Assembly (NCBI GenBank): GCA_021018815.1
Contig: JAITYX010000144.1
Span: 496,001 to 560,000 of the forward strand
DNA: 64,000 bases
From: Talinum fruticosum
Lineage: Eukaryota; Streptophyta; Magnoliopsida; Caryophyllales; Talinaceae
Reading direction: 5' to 3'
Shown here: positions 37,005 through 48,972 of the stretch, piece after piece
Numbering within the stretch: position 1 is the first letter of the stretch
Layout: each line of letters starts with the position of its first letter
Program-made: the position numbers and the translations under genes
Notes under the pieces: generated by a model
Seen by the model: the letters and a program-made list of their open reading frames with translations, nothing else
Told to the model about the DNA's origin: nothing
Databases searched by the model: none

Positions 37005-37282
37005 GACGACGGTTCAATGAAAGAACCGTCGTCCAAGAACTTTTGACGATGGTTCTTTCATTGAACCATCGTCATAGATGTATCTATGATGACAGTTCAA
37101 GTAAAGAACCGTCATCAAAAGTTCAAAAGAAACTTTTAACGATGGTTCTTTTATTGAACCATCGTCATATATACATTAATAATCGCTTTTTCACAAAGCT
37201 GTCACCGATCTATTTTTACAACGGTTTGTCCTTTTAACCATCGTTAAAGACCCGTCGCTAAAAGTGGTTCGTTGTAATAGTG
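37005..37282. mobile_element. CACTA (En/Spm) right terminus with subterminal repeats
   Basis: Ends in AATAGTG; read outward on the minus strand it begins CACTATTACAACGAACCAC. Inside are at least six alternating copies of GACGATGGTTCTT and its inverse (ACCGTCGTC/ACCATCGTC), the dense inverted subterminal motifs of CACTA elements. Close relatives form the ends at 56434, 60698 and 62573. The other terminus of this copy was not located. Confidence 0.75.
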
Positions 37283-37369
37283 ACCTTTTCTTTTTGTTTT
37301 TTTCAATGGTAAGTGAACCCGTCCACTATGCCCCCTCAATAAGGTATAAGCCTAATGAGCTTACAGGTT

Positions 37370-37580
37370 GGGAGATGGAGTGAACAATCAATGGATTAGG
37401 CTCAAAGAGAGCTTTAGCACTCGTTTTCATATACATAATAAGCTTGACGAAGTTCACAAGTTCCACCAAGAAAATTCTGGATACCGGGGTTCGTACCATG
37501 GTGGGGAGTATAAAACTCTACTCCTTTACCAATTGAGCAAAGAACTCTTATTAAGTAGGGTACACTTAGTTTAAACCAAA
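37370..37580 (-). repeat. SINE-like unit on the minus strand
   Basis: On the minus strand an A-box-like TTGCTCAATTGGTAAAGGAG (37521-37541) is followed by a B-box-like GGTACGAACCCC (37486-37497). The tRNA-like promoter spacing is right. The ends are not defined. Confidence 0.45.
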
Positions 37581-37599
37581 TTCTAACTAAAAATAGAAG

Positions 37600-38125
37600 C
37601 CCCCAAAAAGATCAAATAATAAGGACTTCAAGTCTATTTTCTACTCGTGAAGCTACTCGCTTTAAATTTCGAGTAATTCTCCTTAAAGTGAGATCCTTGT
37701 CACCTTCAAAGGGCACACCAACTTTCTTGATAATATCATAAATCTCTATTGCCTCTTGGGGAATCGTCGTAAAGGTAGGTGAATCTTGTGTTACTTTGAT
37801 CTATACTTCCTCATGGTTGCCGTCAATTGATTTCTTTCCAAGCACATTTGCTTGTCTTCCTCTTAGAATGTTTTTCTTTATCCATTCTTTCATAGACTTG
37901 AATGTCTATCTCACTAGGAGAGTCAAAGATGCTCAATGATTTGACAATTGTATCCTCTTCATCATTTGAGAAGCCACAATCTTGTCATTATGTTGGGATT
38001 TTTCCAACAAAGCTAGGATGATTTTTACAACGAGCTATAGGTTGAGAGATAGTTTTGTTGCTATCGGAACACATTTGTTGATCCTTTTTAGCTCCCCATT
38101 GTCGGACTAATTTAAGATGTGGTTC
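37600..38125 (-). pseudogene. Probable LINE ORF1 fragment, downstream part
   Basis: On the minus strand a hydrophilic frame near 37860-37990 reads through GFSNDEEDTIV and SPSEIDIQVYERMDK with nearby stops. It lies where the continuation of the RRM-bearing fragment at 40217-40520 would fall if the sequence at 38126-40211 is a later insertion. The identification is by position and coding-like character, not by a strong motif. Confidence 0.3.
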
Positions 38126-40211
38126 AATAGGAACTAGCTACCTCCGCTTCCCCTATAGCGGCAGCGGACCGATGTTTGCCTACAAAGCATCGGCTATTTG
38201 ATTTTTTAAGATGATTCTTGAAATTGATTTTTGGAAGTGAGGTGCGCCTCTTCTTAAGATTGCCTATTTTCTTAATCCGATTTTTAAAACAATTTAGGTG
38301 AAAGCATGGTTGGTGATTTTTATTAATTATTTATTTTAGAAATTAATTTTTAGAGAAATCCCAGGATGTTATTTCAAGGCTAGAAAATAAAAATAAAGAT
38401 AGCATTTTGTTACAAAGCTCTCGAACCAAACAAATAAATTTGGTTGGGTCGAGAGCTAAGCCAGCCTTTGGCCGGCGCTAGCGTCGCCCAACACCAACTG
38501 GATTTCAATCTTGGTTATAGGGCTAAGACCGAGAAATCGGTCTCAGCCCTACAGACTTATGTCTGTCAAAAGGAAATCTAATTTAGCTATTTTCAACCTG
38601 AAATGCCGAGGAGCGAGATAGAGAAAAATAAAACATAAATTAGGGAGTCGCCAATCGGTTTTAAGAATAAAAAACTAACAAAAATAAAGAAAGAAAATAC
38701 TCTTGCAATTTTAGTATGGAAAGACTAAGTTTGAAAGAGGTTTCAAAGACACTTCATCGGTCTCAAACCGAGAATCCGGTGTTCGGGGTGATGTTAAGAA
38801 ATGAAGAGATAAGCATTCCATTACGCCAGTCAATAGACGACCTTTACTAATTCGAATTATGAGTTAAAAAATATTTTTATCAAACAAACATAGAACATGT
38901 GAAGTGCGGAAATTAAATCAACCAAAACTTGCTAGAAAGCGGTAAATAGCAAGTAGGAAAGCGATAAAGGAAAACAATAAAACAAAAATAAAAAGGAAAG
39001 CTAGAAATTAAAAGTTACAATGGGTGGGGAGGAATTAAAAGCGATTACATTTTGATCCACAATACGGAAAGAGGTAAAAAGTATAAATAAATAAAACCGT
39101 AAGAAAGCTTGAAAGTGAATTTGGTGTATTCATGTTGTCCCACTCGCTGAGCTTGGATCGCGATCTAAATATGGTAGCGTAACAGCAGGGTAGTAAGCTC
39201 AAATAAGACTATTTTGTGGATTTTGTGAGGTAAAATAATGTGAAATGCGTACGGAGGTGTGATGAAAATGGAGGGATTAGGAAATGGAAGAAAGTAATGA
39301 GGATGCTTGGTAGCATAGTAGTACTTAGCTGAAAATTAGCCTAGAGATCTAAATGTTGCCTTTAACTTCAAAGTAGCTAATAGCTTAATATTTACCAGCT
39401 CTTAGCTCAAATTCAACCTTCTAAGGTTAAAATGTAGCCCCTAACTCATAAGTAAGTGTTCTTAGCTAGAAACTCAAAAACTAAGAAATGAGGATTAGGT
39501 CCTTTATTTATAGAAAAAGTTAGGTCATAAAAATGACCTAAAACTTACTTCACCACCTACTTGAGCTAAACCGGACCTGGTCTACCGCGGAGATTAAGGA
39601 AAAATAGGACAAAATCCAGCTGGATCGGAAATCCCATGGAAGGAGCCTAGATACGCGGCGCCGATCTCCAACGACGTCGTACGGACGTCTCTCGGGGTTC
39701 CGTGTATCGGCTGAGCACTAGGACCAAACACAACATTGTGGCAAGATAATGTTGAAAATGCGGCGCCGATTACAAACGAGTGTCGTATGTTGCTTCGAGT
39801 TCTATGCCTTGATTGGCACAAAACGCGGCGTTTCAGCGAGATGATGCTGAAAACGCAGCGTCGGTCAAAACGACGTCGTATGGACGTTTGAGTTCCTTGT
39901 TAAGCTGGAATGCTCGGAGAATGAAACGCTATATCTAATGCGCGAGTTGGACTGAAACGTGGCGTCAACCTTCTCTCCTTATTGGGAGCTTGACCCGGGT
40001 TTGCTTCAGCTGAAAGAAAAGGGGTTATGGGCCGCCCAAGCAAAAAGACTAATTTTGTTGTACTAAGGGTTCTTTGTTGTTTATCGGCTTTCGTCACGCC
40101 AATCGGACTCGATCACAATCTGAGTTCGCAAGCGTGGTTGAGATTTCATTATCGTGCCCATAAAACAAATAAAATAAATAGAAAAAGGATAACACTTTTT
40201 AGATGTCTACA
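38126..40211 (-). mobile_element. Putative Ty3/gypsy (Tat-like) solo LTR or LTR/UTR relic
   Basis: Read on the minus strand it starts TGTAGACATCTAAAA, a style of start familiar from plant Tat/Ogre-type LTRs. It contains AGGGAGTCGCC on the plus strand at about 38642, another motif recurrent in such elements. GGTTC occurs on both sides (38121-38125 and 40212-40216), which would be a 5-bp duplication. However, the far end (CTATT on the minus strand) is not CA, so that boundary is doubtful. No coding domain is inside. Confidence 0.4.
39640..39900. repeat. GCGGCGCCGAT / ACGACGTCGT repeat cluster
   Basis: Four blocks start with GCGGCG or GCAGCG, at about 39656, 39759, 39823 and 39857. Two of them carry the palindrome ACGACGTCGTAYGGACGT and one a damaged version. 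The cluster is much more GC-rich than its surroundings and may be a regulatory or subterminal array of the putative LTR. Confidence 0.4.
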
Positions 40212-40216
40212 GGTTC

Positions 40217-40520
40217 CCTTCATCTATGTTGGTTTTAAAAGACGAGGTTCTCGAATTCATTTCAAGATTTAAAGGAGAAGCATTATTGGGAAAGTCTTTT
40301 GCTTTAAGAACTCATTTCGAAAGTTTATTTTTGGAATTGAATCCCCCTTCCAATTCAGCTTTAAAGTTAATCTTTTCGAAATCTTGCCCATGCAACTTCC
40401 CACCGAAAATCACCAACTAGCCTACCGTTCATGGCCTCAATAGGTCTTCCACCATCCACTTCATTACTAAATCTCACATAATCATACTTTTTACCACTCC
40501 TCCTCAAATAGGGACACTTT
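40217..40520 (-). pseudogene. LINE ORF1 fragment with RRM-like domain
   Basis: The minus-strand translation contains RRSGKKYDYVRFSNE and, 10 residues on, IEAMNGRLVGDFRWEVAWAR. These match the RNP1-like and following strand of the RNA-recognition motif found in plant L1-type LINE ORF1 proteins. A frameshift follows, then a hydrophilic frame (KAKDFPNNASP). Stops show decay. Confidence 0.55.
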
Positions 40521-40622
40521 TGGAAAATACTTAGGTTGCTTGATTTTTCAAGGACAAACCACTAACTCTAACATTTCAAGAGCTCATTCATAAAGCAACT
40601 ACAAACTTAGAAGATTGAGAAG

Positions 40623-40865
40623 CTAAAAGCTATTTACATCCAAGACAGAATGATGGATCCCGCACCTAAGTCGTGCCAAAACATGGGTTATGATGAGGGG
40701 AGTGAAAAATTGGACAACGATGAACGCAATGTGAGCAATCGATTCTAGTAGAACTAGCAAGATATTCCAATGATGGGATCGAAGACCAAGAAAAATGATG
40801 AACAAATTCAGTAGAGAAAGAACACTCTCACTAACAACATGAATATCCAAATAACATAACAACAA
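40623..40865 (-). pseudogene. RNase H-like (RVT_3 type) relic, probably from a LINE
   Basis: An 80-residue minus-strand frame ends in THVLARLRCGIHHSVLDV and contains HHWNILLVLLESI. The spacing and ending resemble the C-terminal half of the plant RVT_3 RNase H domain (conserved pattern: W-N-I, then H-V-x-R-x-x-N, then A-D-x-L-A-R-L-G). Several key residues are lost. It may be the 3' end of a LINE lying just upstream of the ORF1 fragment. Confidence 0.4.
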
Positions 40866-41267
40866 GATAAACTAGATTATCCGAGGATAAGTCTCACCAC
40901 CAAGTAGAACGCTAGGATAGGGATTGAACTAGAAAAAGATAAGATAGAAGAGTTAAGGTGAGGCTATGTGCGGGTAGAAGAGCCCTCTTATCCATAGCTT
41001 GCTTGAAAGACTACTTATTTTAATAAAGAACTAGCTGCGAGATTATATAACTATTTAGACTAAGGCGAGAGCTGGTCTTACTGTTAGACACGATAATAAT
41101 AGGAGACACCTTATCCATGTCAAGTCTGCTAGTCCTTAAAGAGCTCAACAATGGAAAAAAAACTTCCTTATTCTTTTATTAACTAAGAATGAAATCCCAT
41201 TCTCTTTACGCCCGCAACCGACATCATCCAGCCACCTTTACTATTATTTGGTCCATGTCCTAGATGG

Positions 41268-42789
41268 TGAAGGATTGCTCTTGGAGACACTAAGTCACCC
41301 TAGAGGGGGTGAATGGGGTAATGGGGAAATTTAAACAAGTAATGGAAGAATAAAACTAGAAATGACTCGAGGAGAGTCCGAGTCTAGATTGAAATCGGAA
41401 AAGTACTAACTCGGAAAGTTACGTGGAAACCCTCCTGGGGCAGAAAACCGTGGTCGGTGCTAATCCAATCACCAAGTCAAATCCATTATTTTGAATCCAC
41501 AAAATACAGTAGAAAGACTCAACCGAATTGCTCCCTTAGACAATTCCTTACATGATTTTCCTAGACTCGAAATTACCTTATCCGATCTAGTACTTCCTAA
41601 CCGAGGTAACCTTTATAGCTAGGGACAACCGAGTTGAGTTAACCCTTACAGCTTAGTCAAGGGACCTTACTCGGAAAGTAAGAATGAATGTTTGTAATCG
41701 ATTATAAGACCTTACAACTCGGAAAGATGTTAAGTACAAAGTTGGAGTTGTAAGTAGAAGATTGAGTATGAATACAATGACTTTTGCTTAAGTACGTGTA
41801 TTAACAATTGGTTCAAGCAATCTTCAAGTCTTGAGAGTTGGCTTCTATTTATAGATAACCAAGCGGACTAGCCATTGTGACTATCTTCCGACTGGAAGTC
41901 CTTCGTGACCGTTGTGATGGTCTTTCCGAGTCACTTAGAAAATATCCATTGAGGTGTGAACGTTGGGCAACGGCTCTTGACTCCTTTGGAAATCCAAATC
42001 CACTGGTGGTGTCCGAAAAGTAGGGTGGAAACCACCGTTGAGTTTAGCGTTGCAGATTTCCGGCTTGGAAACGGACAACCCCGACACGATTGTCCGGGCC
42101 TAGGTCGAAGTAGGAAAAGCCTTGTCTCGCTGGTGATTTGACATCTCGAAGCTAGGTTACTTTTGTAATTCAAAAGTAGGATAACCTCGTTTGAATAACC
42201 TACAAAAGTAAATCAATTTGGTTCTCAAAGTATAAAATACTTTGGTCCAAGATTAGACACGAGATAATAATTTAATTCGAGATAATTAAGTGCGTAATTA
42301 TCCGAGTCCTAAAAGAGTGGAATTTTCCGAGTCTAATATCCATTATACTCAAATTCCATCCGAGTTAGTATAGAAGTAAAGCAAGTCGGATAAAGAACAT
42401 CGAGTAGAAAGACTTGATCTAGACTATTAATGTTCAAACCAAGCATACTTACTTATAAAGTTGAATTAACACAATAATTCAATTAAACTTAGATCATGAA
42501 GTCGGACTCGAGTTTATGCACATTATAGCAAATGTTTGAATATGCAATATATTTGAGTGTTGTCCGAGTGACTCGTAAATGTATGCGAATAGAGTATGCT
42601 TTCGAGTCGATCGAATCAAGTGAGAACATATGCAATGGTTTCGTAACACTCGTAAAAGATTCTATATCACTCATAAAAGTGTCTAAGACACTTAGAATGA
42701 CTTGTAATCAAAACCTTATAAAAGATGAAGTCTTATACCCGATTTCGGGTGGAACTCATAATGATGTATATGTAAAGTCCGAGTCTTCG
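41268..42789 (-). mobile_element. Solo LTR, same family as 22503, copy C, with perfect 5-bp duplication
   Basis: On the minus strand it starts GAAGACTCGGAC (one base after a mutated TG) and ends CAATCCTTCA. GATGG flanks it at 41263-41267 and 42790-42794, a perfect 5-bp duplication. The TATA block lies at 41846-41853 on the minus strand. Length 1522 bp against 1589 for copy A. No internal region. Confidence 0.85.
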
Positions 42790-42794
42790 GATGG

Positions 42795-44000
42795 CACACC
42801 TCGCTCGCCAACGTAGGGAAACTAACTCACAAGGAGATAAGTCACATCACTCTAAGTGAAGTTAGACTCTTTAAGACATAACCTAATTACGCCAGTAATT
42901 AAGAAGCAGAAGAGAATTTGATTGTAAAGGAGCACAACTCAACTTAACTGAGATTTGCCAAATAGTCCCTTTTACAATTACAAGGCCTACGTTTATATAG
43001 TACATTGATTAATGTTACACTACTCTAATTCAAGGGTTAAAAATCCCCAGTAATCATCCTAGGGCTGAGATGCATCCAGCCGAAATAAAGGACAAACAAG
43101 GACAGAAGAGGGGAGGGGACCATAGAATCAGCCAAATGGATAGTACAAATTGATGATAGTGACAGTTGTCGTTGCTTTCGTTAAATTCCCTCTGATTTCT
43201 GAACCTCATATCTTGCCCCATTTATCTCCATTGAAATTGCATGAGTAGATGTGATGTGAGTGTAGCTGGAAAATAATCTGAGCCCAATCAAATTGGCTTA
43301 AAACTGACCACTCAGTCAGATCAACTCAAAGCTTATTATTTGCCTAAGTTAGTCTTGCTTGACCTATCATTCTTGACTGAGGAGGCTCATAAGTATCCCT
43401 TTATAACGGCTTGACTCCTCGGATGCTGATGGAAGTTGTGTGAAGACTGAGGACCTAGTTGCTTGTAGTTGTAGAACTGAGAACTCAGTTGTTTGCGGTT
43501 GCACTAAAACTGAGGGCTCAGATGCCTGCGGTTGTTCCGCCTAGTTCTCCTCTTCAAGTGTGACTTGTACCTGGGTGTTAGAACAATTTCAATCCAGTCA
43601 CATCTAAAATTTACCCCAGTACATACAATGCAATATTTTGGGTTCTAGTCACTACCTTGATAAACTCAGTTGAAAGTTTTTCTTTTTTGGGGAAAAACAT
43701 ATCAAATGTACAGAAAGGATTGCCACTGTGCGATAAAATGCGTGCGCCTAAATTCAAAGGAGCTTCAGGCTTACAAAAAACAGAGGTTGTTGATGAGGCG
43801 TTTGAATGTAAGCTAGCATGAAGCAATATTTACAAATGATTGGAGTGATGGACTGTAACATCTTGGCATTTTCTTTAATGCATCTAATTTATAATCACTA
43901 TCATTTACTGTGCACTAAATTCAATCATCATGTGCTAAAACTACATTAATAATTTAGTATTAGATTTATATTAAATTTAATAATAATAATAATAATAATA
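42795..44000. other. Intergenic DNA
   Basis: No coding frame is supported. An imperfect direct repeat around ACTGAGGACCTAGTTGCTTG / ACTGAGAACTCAGTTGTTTG / ACTGAGGGCTCAGATGCCTG occurs three times at about 43445-43530. An AAT tract directly precedes the CACTA element at 43978. Confidence 0.5.
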
Positions 44001-45355
44001 TTACTAGAAAATCGCCATGTATCGACGGAATAATATCGGTTAGCGATGAGATTTCACAATTAGCGACGAAATTTGCGTACGAAAAATTCCTTTGTTAACT
44101 ATCGGCGATGGAATTTTACGATTCTATCGCTGATTAGCAATGGATTAGTTACGGAAAGTTCCGTAGCTAGCAAAATCAGCGATGGAATTACTGTTTCGTC
44201 ACCGATTTCAGCGACGGAATTGACTATTCCATTGCTATTTCATCGCCAATTTAAAAAAATAAAACAATTATGCTCGTTTTCAAGTGTTTAATACAAAAAA
44301 TAGATCGAAATACAAGTCCAAATAATCCGGCGAGTGTAACGACATCAAATTCAACTTTAATTCAAACACAAAAATCATATACAAACATAAAAGTCATAAA
44401 CAATCCAACTTTAATTCACCAACAACCATAAAAACTAATTGGAAAAACAATTGTATTACATTGTTTACAAACACAAGTTATGCTTATCATCGGTTAGAGA
44501 TCTACTTCCTCTTCATCTTCTTTTTCCTCTTCTTCTTCCCCATCCTCATTATCTTCACCTTCTCTACCTCATTTTCATTCCAACTATGGCTATCGAAATG
44601 AATTGCATCAAATTCTCAAAAATTTTAAATTTTATACTAAATAAACTAATCTCTAAATACAACCAACAACGAGGGAGGATTGAAAAAGCATACTTACAAG
44701 AGGTTGAAGGTGATTAGTTGGTGGCGTGCACGGCGGTGGCGAATGACGGCGTGGACGGTTGCGAAAGGGGAAAGGTCCGCAACCTCTTTCTCTCTCACAC
44801 TCTCACTTCTCTCTAATTCTCACTCCCTCTCTCATTGTCGTCTGCACTGTCCTTGTCTAAATCGGGGTTTTATTTCCAATATAGTAACGGAATTAAAAAA
44901 ATTTAAATAGCAATGGAATTAGCGACATACTTAGTCCGTCGCTAATTAAAAATTTGAAAATTCTCACTACTAAAGAAAATTTTAAAAAATTTAAATAGCC
45001 TGCCAATTTAAAAATTTTCAAATTTTGAGTTTGCAAAGGATTAGTTCCATCGTTAATTTAAATTTTAAAAAATTTGAAAATTTGAAAAAATTAAAATAGA
45101 CCGCTAAATTAGAAAATTTGAAAATTTTGAATTAGCGACGTGAGTGATTCTGTCGCTAATAAAAAAATTGAAAGTTTGTAATTAGCGACGGAATCAACAA
45201 CGGATTGATTCCGTCACTAATTAAAATTTTTTATAAAAACATTTTAAAAATTTATTTTAGAAATTCATTACTAATTGTCCCATTTCCGTCGTTAGATCAT
45301 TCGTTGATTAGTAAATAGCGACATATTTTTTTTTAAATGATCAATTTTATAGTAG
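44001..45355. mobile_element. Non-autonomous CACTA element (about 1.36 kb)
   Basis: Left end ACTAGAAAATCGCC; the right end read inward is CTACTATAAAATTG. Both resemble the CACTACCAGAAAATTG terminus at 54999. TAGCGACGGAAT-type subterminal motifs and their inverses occur many times near both ends. Minus-strand sequence at about 44500-44565 encodes an acidic tail (EDNEDGEEEEEKEDEEE then stop), like the C-terminus of the transposase relic at 55836. It is thus probably a deletion derivative of the older CACTA family. Confidence 0.7.
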
Positions 45356-45731
45356 CAGAAGCTAGAGCACTTTTGGAATGAAGTACAAGGAGCTGTGCCA
45401 GCGGCTTTCAATATAGTCATTATAGAAGGCGACAATAAGAGTCATTTCGGTGTTAATTTTAAATTCTCTAGTAGATTTCAGGCTTAGGCTATACATGTGC
45501 ACATCTATCACTCATTATTTCATAGAGGCAAAAATGAGGGCAAATTAGTTGTCAAAGTTTTTAATTCTAATACAACATTGTTCCCATCATATATATATAT
45601 ATATATATGACTTTCACCCTAATTACACTCGATCTTGGCTAATTATGTCGTTGTCTGCATTATTGTCAGAAGATGCTTGTAATTTTGTTTTACTTTTGAC
45701 CTATGTAAAAGAATTTGATTTACTCCCATAC
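45356..45731. other. Short intergenic stretch with an AT microsatellite
   Basis: An AT tract at about 45589-45608. Nothing else is recognised. Confidence 0.5.
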
Positions 45732-48700
45732 TGTAATACCTGTCATTTTGGGTTAGGTAATTATATGAGTTAAATTAATTATTTAGCCTTAATTAGTTAA
45801 AATGGGTCGAGTAATTGGGATATCTACGTGGTTAGATATTCGTAAATTTAATTGAACAAACTATTGTTAGTTCGCGTAACTATTATTAGTGAAGCGTATT
45901 AATTCTTCCTCTCGAATTCTCCGCCTGGACTAACTAAATAAAAACTTAAGTTAGACTTGGTAGAGTGGGCCCAAGTAACTATTATTTGAACCGACCCTAA
46001 TTTACTTAACAAAAAGGGGAGAATGAAATGAGGAGGTAGGTTTTGGTTTGAGTGGAGATGGCTTAAGTGGAGAAATCATATAGAAACCAAAATTGGGGGT
46101 CCAACAATAGTGAGACACCGGCTATTAATCGGTGGAGAGAGAGAGAGAAGTAAAGAGAGGAAGGGAGAGGGAGACCGAGCAGAGCAAAAAAGAAAAGAAG
46201 AGGGGAAAAAGCGAGAGATAGAGAGATAGGGGAAAACGGAGGAGTAAAGAGGGAGAGGCCCAAGCACGTGGCGTAAGAGGGAAGAGAGAGAGAGCGAGAG
46301 CCCGAAGCCGGTGGCCACCCGAACAGCGAGAACGCCGTGGCCAGCAAGCACGGAGAAGGGGAACGAGGGACCGAGACGGAGCGAGAGACCGAGCGGGAAC
46401 CGGCCGAGAGACAGAGACCACGAAGAGGAAAGGAAACAACAACCGGCGAGCACGAAAACTCGCGACCAGGTGGCCGGCGAGCAAAGGTGGCCGAGGGAGC
46501 GAAAAACTAGATCGAGACAGAGACATCAAGAGAAAGAAAGTTTGAGAGGCTGGGAACCGGGAAGAGAGAAGCGAGAGAGTTGAGACCGAGAAACGGAATG
46601 GGAAGGCGAGAGACCGAGTAAGAACCGGGCAAAGGGAGACCGAGATCGAGAGGTACGAAGTAGCGAGAGCACGAGACCGAGAGAGACAGGGACAAAACGA
46701 GATGTAGAGGGAGGCAGGGTACCTCGAACCGACTTTATTCAACCAATTGCTCAATCCCTAATTCGAGGTAGGTAGTCCCATACTCTAAATTATTAGTAAT
46801 TTCGAAACCCAAATGGATTTATTGTGAATGTCGAATGTTTGCTTTATGGTGAATATTGAATGTTTGCTAGAATACGTAATGATTGTCTTGTAGGAAGTAG
46901 TCGTGGCTGAATTAGAACTTTAGAAAATCTTATTAAGTGTTGAGGTTGAATTGGGAAACCGGAGATTATGAGGAAGTTAGATTGCGTAGACCCAAGGAAC
47001 AATATCGAAGTTTCAATTAACAATTGAAGACAAAGAAGTTGTGATCCGGGTACGAATTACTTAAGGATCGCTTGAATTTACGATGTTGGGAGATAGTTCC
47101 TCATGTTGGGAAATAACGAGTTGAAGAGAAAGGAGAGCATAAGTTTATGCTTGATCGATGCACAAGTAGGCATGGGAGTGAGAAGTGGGTGAATGCCCGA
47201 TTAATTGAGTTCAAAACGTATTTAAATCCTCGAGATTGAACTAAACTTGAAGGTCGACAAAGCTAGCGGAATTTGAGTGATGAAAGGTGATTAAGAGTTA
47301 TATGATTGTGTATGAGCAAGCAAGAGTTGATTAATAAGGTAGAGACATAAAATGAGAGTTTGAGGTAAAGATGGCGATTTGTGAAAAGCTAGGGCGGTGG
47401 AGTTAAAGGGTGATTACTTGTGGTTATTGTGGCTCGGAAAAGTTTTAGTTCCTAAACTCGGTGGGCTTGAAAGTGCATTAAGCTAAGGGGAATGGACATT
47501 GGAATATAGAGGAAGAACGGAAATTAGAATATCAAAGGAACATGCATCCATGTACATCGATTTGTGGTATTGGAGACAGAGTACAACGATAATTACTTAT
47601 AAGGGAACAGGAGGCTCATGCTTGATTAGAATATGGATGAATATGAGTAGATGCTAAGCACTTAGGAAAACCCTTGAGTTAAGATATTAGCTTGGGATAC
47701 TAAGTCCTAGTATAGAGATGCTTGACTCGTGAAGTGACTTGATGCTATGATAGTGCTCAAAGGTTAGTTTTGAAAAGAGTTCAAATGTTTATGCAAAACG
47801 CTATTTGAGTATGATTCTTGAGAAATACTTTTCGAACGTGAATGTGTTTTAAAGAAGCGAAACTTATTTGAGAAAGTGAATCGGATTTGAGAAAGTGAAT
47901 TTATAAGGGTGACACATGGTGTAATGCCTACCATTATGTTAAATTGATTTGAGAAAGTTGTGTGATGCAAACGTGATGAATGATAATGGGCAAATTGTTT
48001 TGAATCGATTGGCTAGGATCGTTTAGGATACCGAAGGGTTCGAACCGGGGTCCTAATTCATGAGGATTCCTGGCTAGAAACTTTGAGAGAAGGGTTCCAA
48101 CAGGGTCCCGGGGATCACGATGCTTGACCAGAGACTTCCTAAAATATAGGTCTTGGGAGCCTTTTATTCGAGGTCGCACCCTAGAGAATTATGAAGTGCT
48201 AGTTCGAGTCCATGAAAGCCTAGAAAGTTGATTCGATTTTAAAAAGAATTGTGATGAGTATGAAACCGCATTCTAAATGATTGAAGTATTGTGATCCATG
48301 TGTGGCAAATGATTTCAAAGGATTTCATTAAACAAGTATATAGATTTGTATTATGTTATTATGCTTTCGCCGATTTCATTATTATGAGTAGTATGTGTAA
48401 AGAATTCCGTTTTAAGAGTGTGAGACTCTCCGGTGAGCCCGTGGTTTGCTCACCCCCACAAATTCCCCTTTTCCCCTCCCAGCATTGTAGGTACACTCCC
48501 GGAAGATGTGCGTGGTACTTAACATAGTTTGGACTCTTGTTGATTTCGTTTGTTGTTTGCTAAGTGATTCAAGTTGCGGACGTGCATTTCTGATATCTCT
48601 AAGTGTTGTACTTTGTAATTTAGTTCATATAGTTTGTATCGGATGTATAATAAACCATTTAGACTATTTTAAGTTTTATTGCATGATTGGTTTGACTCAG

Positions 48701-48972
48701 GTGGTCGTTGAGTTGTATACTCGAGCGTATAGCTCGTCGAGTTATATTATGATTTTTATGCAGAATTTTAAGGCTTTAAGCCTATGGAATAGCCCATATT
48801 ACAAATGGAACTTTGCCGAAATTTTTAGAAAATTTTCAAACTCCTTTGGGAAACTACCTTTATTACCTTGAGTTAGAATTAAAAAGCCAAACCAATACCT
48901 AAAAGAGCCTTAGGAGTTCGTCCGAGGAACTCGGCGATGTAAGACTCCTAGGGAGTGTTTTGGGGTGTTACA
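45732..48972 (+). mobile_element. Solo LTR of a chromovirus-type (Tekay/Del-like) Ty3/gypsy element
   Basis: The 3241-bp sequence starts TGTAATACC and ends GGGGTGTTACA, with short inverted ends TGTAA/TTACA. Near 48420-48500 it has GAGACTCTCCGGTGAGCCCG and a GCTCACCCCC block, which recur in large plant chromovirus LTRs. The long LTR length also fits. A purine-rich GAGAGA stretch at 46120-46690 yields spurious long open frames. Flanking pentamers (CATAC, TATAT) do not match, so no duplication is proven. No internal region is adjacent. Confidence 0.65.

Noticed and set aside
34884..42789. Solo LTRs B and C as the two LTRs of one element
   Set aside because: They are in opposite orientation, and copy C has its own perfect duplication.
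46063..46754. Long overlapping open frames (up to 209 residues) on the minus strand
   Set aside because: They come from a GAGAGA/CGAGAC-rich low-complexity tract inside a chromovirus-type LTR. The Ser/Leu/Pro-rich translation is compositional.
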